Of a DNA stretch of 64,000 nucleotides, positions 1-9,526 are shown piece by piece (position 1 is the first letter of the stretch; every line of letters begins with the position of its first letter). The notes under the pieces were generated by a model, which saw only the letters and a list, made by a program, of their open reading frames with translations, was not told where the DNA came from and made no database searches. The position numbers and the translations under genes are program-made. Location of the stretch: the NCBI GenBank assembly GCA_965232575.1, contig CBDDPZ010000009.1, positions 1,857,984 through 1,921,983 on the forward strand, in the 5' to 3' direction. The DNA comes from Bin5 sp965232575 (GTDB lineage: Bacteria > Chloroflexota > Anaerolineae > Caldilineales > Caldilineaceae).

Positions 1-385
1 CGATCTTCTGCGGGTCCTCATCCAAGACGGATACGATACGAAAGCCGCTCGATTCAAACTCCTGATAGTTGGCAATAGCGGTGCCGAGGGAGCCGGCGCC
101 GACCAGAATCACCGGCCAGATCCTGTCGACGTTGAGGATCTTCTGAAGCTGCCGGCACAGGAATTCGATGTTATATCCCGTGCCCTGCTTGCCGAATTCA
201 CCGAAGTGGCTCAGGTCCTTACGAATCTGCGCGGAGCTAATGCCCAGATGCTCGCCAAGCTCCTGACTGGAGGTTACCTCGCGCCCGTCATCCGCCAAGA
301 GGCGCAGGGTGCGCAGATAGACCGGCAGTCGACCGATCACGATGTCAGGGATGGGGGTCGTCCCTTGCGCTCTTTCGTCCTTCAC
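1..385 (-). CDS. rex: Redox-sensing transcriptional repressor Rex (5' part, C-terminus off the window)
   Basis: The minus strand encodes the first ~128 residues of Rex, a repressor that senses the NADH/NAD+ ratio. The N-terminal winged helix is recognisable (IGRLPVYLRTLRLL, then SSAQIRKDLSHFGEFGKQGTG), with the conserved QIRKDLS recognition helix. It is followed by the start of the Rossmann domain with the glycine-rich VGAGSLGTAIANY dinucleotide loop. The gene runs off the left edge; full Rex proteins are about 210 residues. An in-frame stop lies nine codons upstream of the GTG at 385, so this GTG (residues VKDERAQG) is the best start; the next GTG would cut into the winged helix. A Rex-box-like palindrome lies at 514-529 upstream, suggesting autoregulation. 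Family assignment is secure; target genes cannot be deduced here. Confidence 0.9.
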   Translation of the reverse strand, partial: MKDERAQGTTPIPDIVIGRLPVYLRTLRLLADDGREVTSSQELGEHLGISSAQIRKDLSHFGEFGKQGTGYNIEFLCRQLQKILNVDRIWPVILVGAGSLGTAIANYQEFESSGFRIVSVLDEDPQKI

Positions 386-715
386 CGTTTTGCTGTCGCT
401 TTCTCGAATTCAGGGGGTCGAATCGGCAGTCCTTGCAGGATTCTGTCGGGGCCGACGGGTACAGACATTCGGGTGGCAGTTAGGCCGAATAGGCCGCCGG
501 GCCCACTTTGGACTGCGAAATAATTCACTAACGATAGCACAGTCCTGACTGGAGAGCAATTGAACGGCGGTTTTGAGTTTTCAGATTCTGGTTTTCAGTG
601 GAGCACTTGTACGAGAGTCCGAGGAGAGCAAAACGGGAAGTTGGTTGAGCTGAAGTTTTGAGAGCCGGGGGACAGGGTTGCAGGCGAGTTTACAAGGGGC
701 GGGGCGGCGGCTCGC
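386..715. other. Intergenic region between rex and the SDR gene
   Basis: About 330 bases without a convincing gene. Short reading frames here lack recognisable protein features. Apart from the Rex-box-like site at 514-529, nothing was recognised. It should hold the rex promoter and the 3' end region of the SDR operon. Confidence 0.5.
514..529. promoter_or_regulatory. Candidate Rex operator upstream of rex
   Basis: TGCGAA-ATAA-TTCACT matches the Rex box pattern TGTGAA-N4-TTCACA at 10 of 12 half-site positions with the expected 4-nt centre. It lies about 130 bases upstream of the rex GTG. Rex autoregulation is common in bacteria. The match is by eye and no second copy was found near other genes. 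Confidence 0.4.
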
Positions 716-1492
716 TCACATGCGCATGGTTTCGGTGTGGCCGTCGACGGCGAGGGCCTGGCCGGCGATGCGGGCGCCGCTATCGGAACAGAGGAAGAGG
801 ATGGTTTCGGCGATATCGTCCGCGGCAATCAGCGTGCGCAGCGAGCTCTTCTGGCGAAATGCCTCACGGATTTCCTCGACACTAACACCGCGCGCTGCGG
901 CCTTGGCGGCGTAGACGCCTTCGATGCGCGGTCCTTCGACGGAGCCGGGGCAGACGGCGTTGACGCGGATTCCGAAGGGGCCCAGTTCCATGGCGAGGGT
1001 CTTGGTAAAGCCGATCAGGGCCCATTTGGAGGCGGCGTAGGGGGCGCGCAGGGGATAGCCGTGCAAGCCGGCGGTGGAGGCGATATTGATGATCGAGCCG
1101 CCGCCACTTGCTTTGATCAGGGGGATGGCGAGACGTGAACAGTAGAATGCTCCATTCAGGTTCACGTTAATCGTATGTTGCCAGTCTGCCGGCGAAATGC
1201 TCTCTGTATTTGCAGTCGGGCCGGAGATGCCGGCGTTGTTCACCAGCACATCCAGCCCGCCGAGATCCCGGGCGACAATTTGGAAAGCGGCTTCCATCTG
1301 CTCCGGGTCGGCCACGTCGGCGCGGACGCCGGAGAGCCGGTCCTGGGCGCCCTCCAGCTGAGTCAGAGCGGCTTCGTCTATATCGCAGAGGCGCACATGT
1401 GCGCCCGCCTGCAAGAAGCGATCGGCTATGGCCCGTCCGATTCCTCCGGCGGCGGCGGATATAAAGACTCGCTTACCGGCGATTCCCTTCAT
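716..1492 (-). CDS. SDR-family NAD(P)-dependent oxidoreductase
   Basis: A 258-residue classical short-chain dehydrogenase/reductase, a cytosolic oxidoreductase of unknown substrate. Visible features are the N-terminal nucleotide-binding loop at residues 12-19 (SAAAGGIG, a variant of TGxxxGxG), NNAG at 85-88, the catalytic Ser near 139 (INIAS), and Tyr152-xxx-Lys156 in YAASK. An acidic Asp at the end of beta-2 (LCDID, residues 36-39) suggests NAD+ preference. The C-terminus has the usual SDR ending (IAGQALAVDGHTETMRM). It lies about 70 bases downstream of a phytanoyl-CoA dioxygenase on the same strand, so the two may be co-transcribed. FabG-like and sugar dehydrogenase activities are both possible; the sequence does not decide. 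Confidence 0.88.
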   Translation of the reverse strand: MKGIAGKRVFISAAAGGIGRAIADRFLQAGAHVRLCDIDEAALTQLEGAQDRLSGVRADVADPEQMEAAFQIVARDLGGLDVLVNNAGISGPTANTESISPADWQHTINVNLNGAFYCSRLAIPLIKASGGGSIINIASTAGLHGYPLRAPYAASKWALIGFTKTLAMELGPFGIRVNAVCPGSVEGPRIEGVYAAKAAARGVSVEEIREAFRQKSSLRTLIAADDIAETILFLCSDSGARIAGQALAVDGHTETMRM

Positions 1493-1559
1493 CTTCAGTT
1501 CCTCACGAATTCAGATGCCATGGCCGGGAATGGGTCAGGGCTGCGCCGGTCGCCGGCTG

Positions 1560-2360
1560 CTACCCGTAAGAGCCATGGGGCAGGAATCCAAGAAGCCGCC
1601 GCAGACGGTCATCGGCGCCATCATAGACGTGCTCGGGCATGGTGTAGTTCATAAACGGGTAGTACTTGTGTCCGACGATGCGCCGGGCGTAGGTAACCTG
1701 GGTGATGTAGCGTGTGCGCTGGCTGCGGTTGGGGCCGCCGCGGTGCCAGACCTGATTGTTGAAGAGGACCACGCTGCCAGCCGATCCCAGATTGTACTGG
1801 ATGCGGTCTTCCCACTCTGTGCCGTCGAGCTGGCGGGGCGGGCTGCCGCCGAAAAGATGAGAGCCGGGAATGGTTTCGGTGCCGCCGTGCTCGATTTCGA
1901 TGACGTCAGTCAGATAGTAGTTGGCGGTAAAGAAGAGGACGGGCAGATGGACGTTTGCCGGTGCGCTGCCATCTGTGACGATATAGTGGGGCCGATCATC
2001 CTGATGCCAGCCGTCGAGTCCTCCGCCAGGAGGGGAGATGAATGAGTTGTTGTGAATGACGTGGCAGTCCGGCCCGATAATCGCTTCGGCGAGTGATACC
2101 ATAGGCTCCATGTCGAACAGGCGCAGGTTCGCGGCACTAGTCTCGAACATACGATGGGCGAGGTGGGCGCGATGGCTCTTGTTGTTGAGTCCATTGGGAT
2201 TGTCGCGCAGAGCCACTTCCAGGTCGGCGCGCAGTTGGTCGGTCCAATCCGGCGGCAGCATATTGCGAAGGAAGAGGCAGCCTTCGCGATGAAACTGGTC
2301 CACCCAGGCCTCAATTTGGTCGTCGCTCGCTTTCTTTCCTGCGAGATAGTCAGTACCCAT
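1560..2360 (-). CDS. Phytanoyl-CoA dioxygenase (PhyH) family protein
   Basis: A 266-residue Fe(II)/2-oxoglutarate-dependent oxygenase of the PhyH family. The double-stranded beta-helix iron triad is visible as His119-x-Asp121 (GWHQDD) and the distal His206 (QVWHRGGPN), followed by Arg residues at 212-217 suited to bind 2-oxoglutarate. Family members hydroxylate diverse small substrates; the substrate cannot be read from sequence. The start ATG at 2360 follows a purine-rich GAGGAGGAGAG ribosome binding site. The gene precedes the SDR at 716-1492 on the same strand, an arrangement that could oxidise a hydroxylated product. A second PhyH gene lies at 27328 and a possible remnant at 34806. Confidence 0.88.
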   Translation of the reverse strand: MGTDYLAGKKASDDQIEAWVDQFHREGCLFLRNMLPPDWTDQLRADLEVALRDNPNGLNNKSHRAHLAHRMFETSAANLRLFDMEPMVSLAEAIIGPDCHVIHNNSFISPPGGGLDGWHQDDRPHYIVTDGSAPANVHLPVLFFTANYYLTDVIEIEHGGTETIPGSHLFGGSPPRQLDGTEWEDRIQYNLGSAGSVVLFNNQVWHRGGPNRSQRTRYITQVTYARRIVGHKYYPFMNYTMPEHVYDGADDRLRRLLGFLPHGSYG

Positions 2361-2479
2361 TGCTCTCTCCTCCTCTTGATTCTCAGTTTCCTGATGATAG
2401 CCTTGGGCGGCCAGTGAAAGCGGTTCGCGTCGGGCAGTGACGTCCTGATCTGCTCGACCGGGATGTACAGTTCAGACGA

Positions 2480-5400
2480 TCAGAAACCTTGCAGCCGACT
2501 CAGGTCGGCGACCGGTGCGGGGAGCCGAGCGATTCGCTGGATCAGGGCCTGGCGGGCGCGGCGCAACTCCTCCTCCTCGGCGTTCACCAGCACGGCGTCA
2601 AAGTAACAGTTGATGGGCGCGGCCAACCCGACGAGGACATAACCCAGCGACGCGGCGACGTCTTCGGCCTTGTCCAGTTTCGCGGCTGCGCGCTCGCAGG
2701 CGTTGTGCAAATCGTGTTCCACTTGCTCCTGGTAGACAGCGGGTTGCAGTGGCATTTCGTGATCGATTCCGCGTACGATGCGGGCACAGCGGGCGTAGGC
2801 GGTCAGGGTCTCTTCCCAGTCGGTAAAGGCGACGGCCGCGGCCAGATGGTGGACGGCGCCGACGGCCGCAAAGGGGTCATCGCCGCGGACGGCCAGCACG
2901 GCATCGACGACATCAGGCGGATGGCCGATGTCTCGCAGCTTCCTCTCCAGACGGCGAATGACGAAATCGCGGGCGTTTGAAACGGCTTCGTCCGACAAGA
3001 GAGTTCCGTATTGTGAGGCCGCCTGTTCGAGAGCGGCAGTCAGGTCGAACGAGAGTTTTCCGAGTGTCAGCGCGTTAACAATTCCCAGGGCAGCGCGGCG
3101 CAGGCCGAAGGGATCGGCGCTGCCGCTGGGCGTGACGCCAACGCCGAAGAGACCGACCAAGCTGTCCAGTTTATCGGCGAGGCTGAGGGCAAGGCCAGCT
3201 TTGCTCCCGGGTATGGCGTCGCCATCGAAGCGAGGCAGGTAGTGCTCACGAATCGCCTGCGCGACGGCGGGTGGTTCGCCGCTCTTGAGGGCGTAGATTT
3301 CGCCCATTATCCCCTGCAAGCTGGTCATTTCGACCACCATGGAAGTAACCAGGTCCGACTTACAGAGGGCTGCGGCCTGGCGGGAGGTTTCAACATCGTC
3401 CCCGCCGACGCCGAGCATCTGTGCGATCAGGGGGGCCAGCGACTGCAGACGACCTGCCTTCTCGAGCATTGACCCAAGTTTGGCGTGGAAGGTGAGGGTT
3501 TCCAATCGCTGGGTGAAGGTGTCGAGGGCTTGGCGGTATCCTGCTTATAGAAAAATTCGGCATCGGCGTAGCGGGCACGGATGACGCCTTCATTGCCCTG
3601 ACGCACTACATCGGGATGTTCCAAGGCGTCGGCGTTGGCTATTGTGACAAAGCGCGGCGCCAAAGATGAAGGGCTGTCGGGGTTGGAGGAATTGGCAAGA
3701 ACGGGGAAGTAGCGCTGGTGCTTTTTCATCACGGCGGTCAGGATCGGCTGCGGCAGGTCCAGATAGCGGCTTTCGAAAGATCCCAAAACAGCCTGCGGCG
3801 CTTCTACCAGGTCGGTGACTTCATCCAGAAGCTCCTCGTCCGGCTCACACTCGTAGGCGCCTGGCGTCTCGAACTCGCCGGCGCGGGCGGCTGCTTTCTG
3901 CACGGCGGCGACGATGCGGCGGCGGCGGTCCTGGCGGTCAAGCTGGATGCCCTGGGCGGCGGCGGCGGCGAAGTAGCTATCGGCATCGGCAATGCTGAAA
4001 GTAGTAAACTCGCCGGCCGGCAGACGGGCCTGGGCGTCGCGAAAGCGGGGCCCACGACTTTCGCGCCCACTGCTGACACGGGCCCAGGACATGGGAACGA
4101 TTTCCGATCCGTAGAGGGCGACGATCCAGCGAAGGGGGCGGGGATAGCTCTTGTTGCTGTGGTTCCAGCGCATCGTTCTGCCCCACTGCATGCCGTCAAG
4201 CAGGTCTTCGATGAGTTGAGGAAGGACGGCGCCGGCCGGTTCGCCTTCCAGTCTGGTCACGGCGTAGACATAGTTGTCGCGCACTACGAGGTCTGAGGGC
4301 TGTATGCCCTGGCCGCGGGCGAAGCCTGCGGCGGCTTTTGTCGGTTGGCCGTCTGCGTCGAAGGCGCGGTCCGCGGGCGGCCCTCTGCGTTCGACGATCT
4401 CGTCCTGCTGGCGGGGGCTCAGATCCTGTACGTGCGCCACGAGCCGGCGGGTCGTGCCGGAAACGGAAATACCGGCGTAAGTAAGCCGGGCCTGTTCCAG
4501 GAACTCGCGCAGGCGCAGCTCCATTTGATGGATCCCCATAGGCACATCACCGGCGGGCAGCTCTTCGCTACCCAGTTCGATGAGCAGCGACTGGGGCTCG
4601 GATACTTGTACGGACGCGGCGTCCGCGGTTCTGTTGATCTTCCCTTCACCTGCCTGGTCCCCTTCTCCGTTCTCCAACCAGGGGTATTCCTCTCGCTGGC
4701 GTTGCTCCACGTACAGTTCGGAGATGCGGCGGGCTTGGTTGCGCATCGCGGCGAAGAATTTTGCGCGTTCGGTGACGCCGATGGCGCCGCGGGTGTCAAG
4801 AATGTTGAATGCCTGGCTCTGGCGCAATACGTAGTCGTGAGCGGGGGCGACGAGGCCGCGCTCGATGCAGGCTTCGGCCTCGGCGTTATAGAGATCGCAC
4901 ATGGTGCGCTGGCGCTCAACGTCGGCCAGCTCGAAGTTATAGATACAGTGTTCGATCTCCTGCTGGCGGTAAATTTCGCCGTAAGTGTGGACGCCGTCGA
5001 AGTCGATCGACCAGACTTCGGTCCGCTGCTGGAGGTACATGACGATCCGCTCCAGCCCATAGGTTATTTCCACGCTGACGGGGTCCAGGCTGACGCCGCC
5101 CGCTTGTTGGAAGTAGGTGAATTGCGTGATCTCCTGGCCATCGAGCCAGACTTCCCAGCCGAGGCCCCATGCACCGAGGGCGGGGGACTCCCAGTTGTCC
5201 TCAACGAAGCGAATGTCATGACGGTCGCGCTGTAAGCCGATAGCTTCCAGGCTGCTCAGATACAACTCCTGGGGGTTTCCCGGATCCGGTTTGAGGATCA
5301 CCTGGTACTGGGTGTGCATCTGCATGCGGTTGGGATTTTCGGCGTAGCGGCCGTCATCGGCGCGGAAGGAGGGCTCGACGTAGGCGACGTTCCAGGGTTC

Positions 5401-5547
5401 GGGGCCGAGCACACGCAACACGGTGGCGGGATTCATGGTTCCGGCACCCAGTTTTTCGCTGTGGGGCTGCCAGATCTGACAGCCGTGCGCGGCCCAATAT
5501 TCGTGAAGACGGCGGATTGTTTCCTGCATTGAGGGGATATCAGGCAT
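2480..5547 (-). pseudogene. glyQS: Fused glycyl-tRNA synthetase alpha-beta (GlyQS) with one frameshift
   Basis: Residues 1-290 are a complete GlyQ (alpha) catalytic subunit (CQIWQP, GAGTMNP, NPNRMQMHTQYQVILKP). A ~30-residue linker leads into GlyS (beta) from about residue 320 (LLIELGSEELPA). The frame is broken after FFYKQDT, near 3535-3542: continuing frame gives unrelated residues to 3427, while the shifted frame resumes directly with RQALDTFTQRLETLTF and runs to the GlyS C-terminus at 2480. One missing C restores about 1,022 residues. A TAA at 3545-3547 blocks the second frame just upstream, so the two halves cannot be independent genes with a natural start. Fused GlyQS is known in some bacteria, such as chlamydiae. 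The enzyme is essential, so a sequencing error or programmed frameshift is more likely than true loss unless another glyS exists elsewhere. Confidence 0.85.
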
Positions 5548-5609
5548 AGTTCAACTCGATTATTGCATCTCGTAAGAGGTGGCCCCCGGTTACTGAGTAA
5601 CGGTTCATG

Positions 5610-6755
5610 TCAAACACTCTTCACGACAAAGCCGTTCTCTTTCACAGCATTTAGGAAGAGGCTTTCATCCAATTTCAGGCCGAAGCCGGGCGCGTCCGGC
5701 AGACTGACAAATCCGTCATCCACGGAGTAGGCGGAAGTGTCGAGGCCCGGCGTGGAGAGCTCATCCCATTCGACGAATGCAAAATTTTCGGCCGCGGGGG
5801 CGAGATGGCCGGAGACAAAGTTGCCCAGATGACGTCCGTAGTGGTGGGGGGCGGTGCGCACATTCCACGCGTCTAGTTTGGGCGCCGTTTGCAGCCATTT
5901 TGTCATGCCGTAGCCGAAGATGTCGTACTGAATCACGTCAATGATCCCTCTACGGGCATAGTCAAGGAGGTGAGGCGAGGCCGGCCCTTCGCCATCGGCG
6001 ATGAGGACGGACAGCCCCTCCTGCTCGATCCAGGCGTGCAAATCCTCATAGAGCTCATCATCCTCGTGGAAGGCCTCCTCCAGCCAGAAGACGTTGCAGT
6101 CAGCGGTTTCGCTCAAGATATGTTTGGCGATGTTGAGAGTATAGCCGTTGTTGGCATCAATAAGGATAGCGGCATCGGGGCCGACCGCGGCGCGCACAGC
6201 GCGGACCACAGCTACGTCGCGGCGATTGCCTTCCTCAAGCGGCATGTGACGGGCGCCGCGGCCTACTTTGATCTTGAAGGCGCGGTGCCCCCGCTCATAG
6301 CCGAAGCGGGCCTCCGCGGCGATCAGGGCGGCGCCCTCTTCGTCAGTGGTAAGGTGCAGGTCATCGATCAACAGGGTTGTATCGTAGCAGGGTACGCGCA
6401 AGGGTTCCCCCACATTCTTGCCGACGCGGTCTGCCAGGATCTGGTAGACGGGACGGTCTGTGCGCTGACCGAGAAGGTCCCACAGCGGATTCTCGAGTGC
6501 GAAGGCACTTTGCGTGACGCCGTTTTCGGCGGTGATCAGTTCGTCCAGGGGCAGTCCGAGAAATGACTCGGCCTGGTGGCGGGTGAGAACGCTGACGCCG
6601 AAGCCGGCAGCTCCATCAGCGGTTGTAATGCGCGCCAAGGAAACGGGCGCCTCCCAACCGTGGTCGTCTCTCTTGCGGGCGTTGTAACCGGCCAGGCGGG
6701 GCCGACGGCCCACAAGTGTTCCACACTCGATTGAAGCAATACGCGCAGCGCGCAT
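5610..6755 (-). CDS. Enolase-superfamily (mandelate racemase/muconate lactonizing) enzyme, copy A
   Basis: A 381-residue enolase-superfamily enzyme; such proteins abstract the alpha-proton of carboxylate substrates, often dehydrating sugar acids. Seen: KxK at Lys161/Lys163 (FKIKVGRG), metal ligands Asp200 (LIDANNGY), the Glu pair in WLEEAF, the acid in IADGEG, and the His pair in APHHYGRH. The ATG at 6755 has AGGAG eight bases upstream; a TTG nine codons earlier is a worse start. The neighbour at 6906-8048 is a close paralogue with the same residue numbering through the active site, so this is a tandem duplicate. Together with the two epimerases upstream on the same strand it probably acts on a sugar acid or deoxy-sugar derivative. 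Exact substrate unknown. Confidence 0.87.
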   Translation of the reverse strand: MRAARIASIECGTLVGRRPRLAGYNARKRDDHGWEAPVSLARITTADGAAGFGVSVLTRHQAESFLGLPLDELITAENGVTQSAFALENPLWDLLGQRTDRPVYQILADRVGKNVGEPLRVPCYDTTLLIDDLHLTTDEEGAALIAAEARFGYERGHRAFKIKVGRGARHMPLEEGNRRDVAVVRAVRAAVGPDAAILIDANNGYTLNIAKHILSETADCNVFWLEEAFHEDDELYEDLHAWIEQEGLSVLIADGEGPASPHLLDYARRGIIDVIQYDIFGYGMTKWLQTAPKLDAWNVRTAPHHYGRHLGNFVSGHLAPAAENFAFVEWDELSTPGLDTSAYSVDDGFVSLPDAPGFGLKLDESLFLNAVKENGFVVKSV

Positions 6756-6905
6756 TTGCGAAGCTCCTGAGCTTTTCGACAAGCTATCCGGAATTGTAGA
6801 TAAGATTACGCGCCAGCGCCAATATTATGCTCCGACTGTGCTGATGATGTACGGGAATCGTTGTGAAGCCGGCGGCGACTTCCCCTGTCGTCCAGGTCGG
6901 TTCCG

Positions 6906-8048
6906 TTATTTTCGAACGGCAAAGCCATTGGCGGCGACAGCCTGCTGAAAGAGTTCTTCATCCAGGGACAGGCCGAAGCCAGGTGCGTCCGGCATGCGAA
7001 CATGTCCGTCGTCCACTTGGTAAGCCGAGCCGTCGAGACCGGGAGTGGAGACTTCGTCCCATTCGATGAAGAGAAAGCCGTCGACGGCCGCGGCGAGATG
7101 ACCGGAGACGTAGTTGCCGATGTGGCGCCCGTAGTGATGCGGCGCGGCGCCTACATTCCAACCGTCGAGGCGGGCGCCCGTCTCCAGCCAGTTGGTCATG
7201 CCGTGGCTGAAGATATCGTACTGGATGATGTCGACGAAGCCGTCGCGGGCGTAGTCCAGGAGCATGGGGGAGGCCAGGCCCTCGCCGTCGGCGATATTGG
7301 TCGCCAGCCCCTCGCTCTCTATCCAGTCATGCAGATCCTCGTAGAGTGCACTGTCCTCGTGAAAGGCTTCTTCGAGCCAGAAGAGGTTACAGTCGGCGGT
7401 TTCGGCCAGAATATGTTTGGCGATGTTGAGATTGTAGCCATTGTTGGCATCGATGAGGATGGCGGCATCGGGACCGACTTCTGCGCGCACCGCCCGGATA
7501 ACGGCAACGTCGCGGCGATTGCCCTCCAGGAGGGGCATGTGCCGCGCGCCGCGGCCGACCTTGATTTTGAAAGAGCGGTGGCCGTGCTCATAGCCGAAAC
7601 GGGCTTCGGAGGCGATAAGGGCGGCGCCCTCTTCGTCGGTCGCGAGGTGCAGGTCGTCAATGTAGAGGGAGGTGTCGTAGCAGCGAACGCGCGGCGGCTG
7701 AGAAACGGTCTTGTCGGCCGATTCCGCCAGGAGGCTGTAGACCGGGCGGCCGGTGCGCCGGCCCAGCAGATCCCAGAGTGGGAATTCGAGGGAGGCAGCG
7801 CGCGGCGCGACACCATTACTGACATCGATGAGGTCATCGACCTGTTCGCCCAGAAAGGAGTGGGCTTCCTTTTGTGTAAAGGGACGGCAGGCGCCGAATC
7901 CCGACGATCCATCTGTCGCGGTAATCCGGGCCAAAGGCACTTGGACGTCGTTCCCGTGAACGGCCAGGCGGGAATTGCAGCCCGCTTGTCGGGGTCGCTG
8001 GCCCACAAGAGTGCCCCACTCGATGGCGGAGATCGTAGCACTGTTCAT
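6906..8048 (-). CDS. Enolase-superfamily (mandelate racemase/muconate lactonizing) enzyme, copy B
   Basis: A 380-residue paralogue of the gene at 5610-6755. The active-site residues are conserved: Lys161/Lys163 in FKIKVGRGARHM, Asp200 in LIDANNGY, WLEEAFHED at 224-232, IADGEG and APHHYGRH. Divergence is concentrated in the N-terminal capping domain (about residues 20-120), which sets substrate specificity in this superfamily, so the copies may act on different substrates. The ATG at 8048 is preceded by a strong AAGGAGG site nine bases upstream. It sits about 65 bases downstream of the epimerase at 8114-9172 and 150 bases upstream of copy A, suggesting one transcript for epimerase and both enolase-superfamily genes. 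Confidence 0.88.
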   Translation of the reverse strand: MNSATISAIEWGTLVGQRPRQAGCNSRLAVHGNDVQVPLARITATDGSSGFGACRPFTQKEAHSFLGEQVDDLIDVSNGVAPRAASLEFPLWDLLGRRTGRPVYSLLAESADKTVSQPPRVRCYDTSLYIDDLHLATDEEGAALIASEARFGYEHGHRSFKIKVGRGARHMPLLEGNRRDVAVIRAVRAEVGPDAAILIDANNGYNLNIAKHILAETADCNLFWLEEAFHEDSALYEDLHDWIESEGLATNIADGEGLASPMLLDYARDGFVDIIQYDIFSHGMTNWLETGARLDGWNVGAAPHHYGRHIGNYVSGHLAAAVDGFLFIEWDEVSTPGLDGSAYQVDDGHVRMPDAPGFGLSLDEELFQQAVAANGFAVRK

Positions 8049-8113
8049 CGAAAGTCTTCCTCCTTGGCTCGGTAGAGGGCGCCCCCTTCAGGGGGCGTGG
8101 CACAGGCGGCGCC

Positions 8114-9172
8114 TCAGCTTTCCCCGTAGCGTACGCCGGTGGGGACTACATCGGTCTCCTCACCGCGACGAATGGCTTCGGCGGTCTCGACGATATTGAC
8201 GAGATCATGCTTGGATTTGAAACCAAGGCGCGTCTGAATTTTGGTCAGATCGAGCGTAAAGTAGTTCTCCTGGGGCAAACGTGCGTCGGCGAAGGTGAAA
8301 CCGTAGCGTTCGGCCAGCCAGGGGACAGCCTCTCCCCAGTCGATGATGGCGGCGCCGCCCAGCGTAAACTCCTCGCCCACCGCCTCCTCCTTTTCAATGC
8401 CCAATATGAGTCCGCGAGCGATATCGCGTACATCGCAGAAATGCTGTTTGTAGGGGACACCGTTGGGATTGCGGCTTAGAAGGAGTCGGTCTTCGCCGGT
8501 CCACTGGGATCTGAAATCGTCGAGCATCGACTGCGTGTCCGGGTCACAACTGCTCATGGACTTAAGGCGCTCGTATTCGGTGCTGAATGCTAGACGCATC
8601 GGCACACCGGCCTCATTGAAGAATTCACTCGGTTCGATGATCGTAGAAAAACGGAAGGAGGTCGAGGGCACATCATATTGGTAGTAGTAAGCCATGGCCA
8701 GCTCCTCACCGATCCATTTGGTGAGAAAGTAGGGCATCTGGTGGTAGCGGGCGACCATATCTTCGGTGATCGGCTCTTCGAAGTAGCGGCCGTACTCCTC
8801 CAGGCGCCAGTAGATGGCCTCGGTACAGGCGTATACGAAGCGGTGCAGATTGGGACACTCAGAGCGAACGCTTTCCAGAAGATTGAGGGTTCCCATGGCG
8901 TTGATGTCCAGGTATTGCCGGTTGTCGAAGGGACCGCCGAAGGCTGCGGCCAGATGGACGATTGCATCAACCCCTTTGACAGCGCTGCGGACATCCTCCA
9001 GGTTGCGGAGATCGCCGGTCACCGTTTCTACGTTGGCGAAGGCGTCCAGCTTATTTGCGCGACTGGCATCGCCTGGATAAACGAGTGTACGAATATCGTG
9101 TCCTTTGTCCAGCAGGCGTGTGACCAGATTGGCGCCGACCCGGCCTGTGCCGCCGGTTACCAGAATCTTCAT
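8114..9172 (-). CDS. NAD-dependent epimerase/dehydratase (extended SDR), intact copy
   Basis: A 352-residue extended short-chain dehydrogenase. Seen: the Rossmann motif TGGTGRVG at residues 6-13, the acidic/polar adenine region (TGDLRNLEDV, 52-61), HLAA at 73-76, and the catalytic Tyr148-xxx-Lys152 (YFLTK). The C-terminal substrate domain ends in VVPTGVRYGES. Members act on nucleotide sugars or related sugar derivatives; substrate not determined. It has a close paralogue about 350 bases upstream (9527-10586), which is frameshifted. It lies just upstream of two enolase-superfamily genes on the same strand, and this association suggests a shared sugar-derivative pathway. Confidence 0.86.
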   Translation of the reverse strand: MKILVTGGTGRVGANLVTRLLDKGHDIRTLVYPGDASRANKLDAFANVETVTGDLRNLEDVRSAVKGVDAIVHLAAAFGGPFDNRQYLDINAMGTLNLLESVRSECPNLHRFVYACTEAIYWRLEEYGRYFEEPITEDMVARYHQMPYFLTKWIGEELAMAYYYQYDVPSTSFRFSTIIEPSEFFNEAGVPMRLAFSTEYERLKSMSSCDPDTQSMLDDFRSQWTGEDRLLLSRNPNGVPYKQHFCDVRDIARGLILGIEKEEAVGEEFTLGGAAIIDWGEAVPWLAERYGFTFADARLPQENYFTLDLTKIQTRLGFKSKHDLVNIVETAEAIRRGEETDVVPTGVRYGES

Positions 9173-9526
9173 TGCGGGACCTTTCAGTTTCTTTAGTTCA
9201 GGATCTCAATTCTTGCAGCATGTATGAAAGGAAAGATTCTCGGCGAATTCTCGAATAAGGTTTCCTGACAAAGTTTACATGCGGCCAGTTGCTAATTATC
9301 CGGCACCTGATTCTTCCTGCCAAACGGAGCGGACGGCTTGGCAGATTGGTTCGTTGTCTGCTCGCCAGTGCAGTTTGCCCGGCCAAAGCCAGAGCCCAGA
9401 TCGACTTCTCTCGTAGCGCGGAAAGATCGTCTATTGGCCTGCAAGCTTGTACTGAACATTGCTGTTCCGGGCGCCTCCGAGAGGGCCGGATTAACGCTCA
9501 GAGGCGGTCGCCCTCAAGACACGGTT
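9173..9526. other. Spacer between the two epimerase paralogues
   Basis: About 350 bases between the tandem epimerase genes. No credible gene, tRNA or mobile element was recognised. It probably contains a promoter for the downstream epimerase, because the gap is too long for simple translational coupling. Confidence 0.4.

Noticed and set aside
206..548. Plus-strand frames across the rex region.
   Set aside because: They are antisense shadows of rex and of its leader, without protein-like features.
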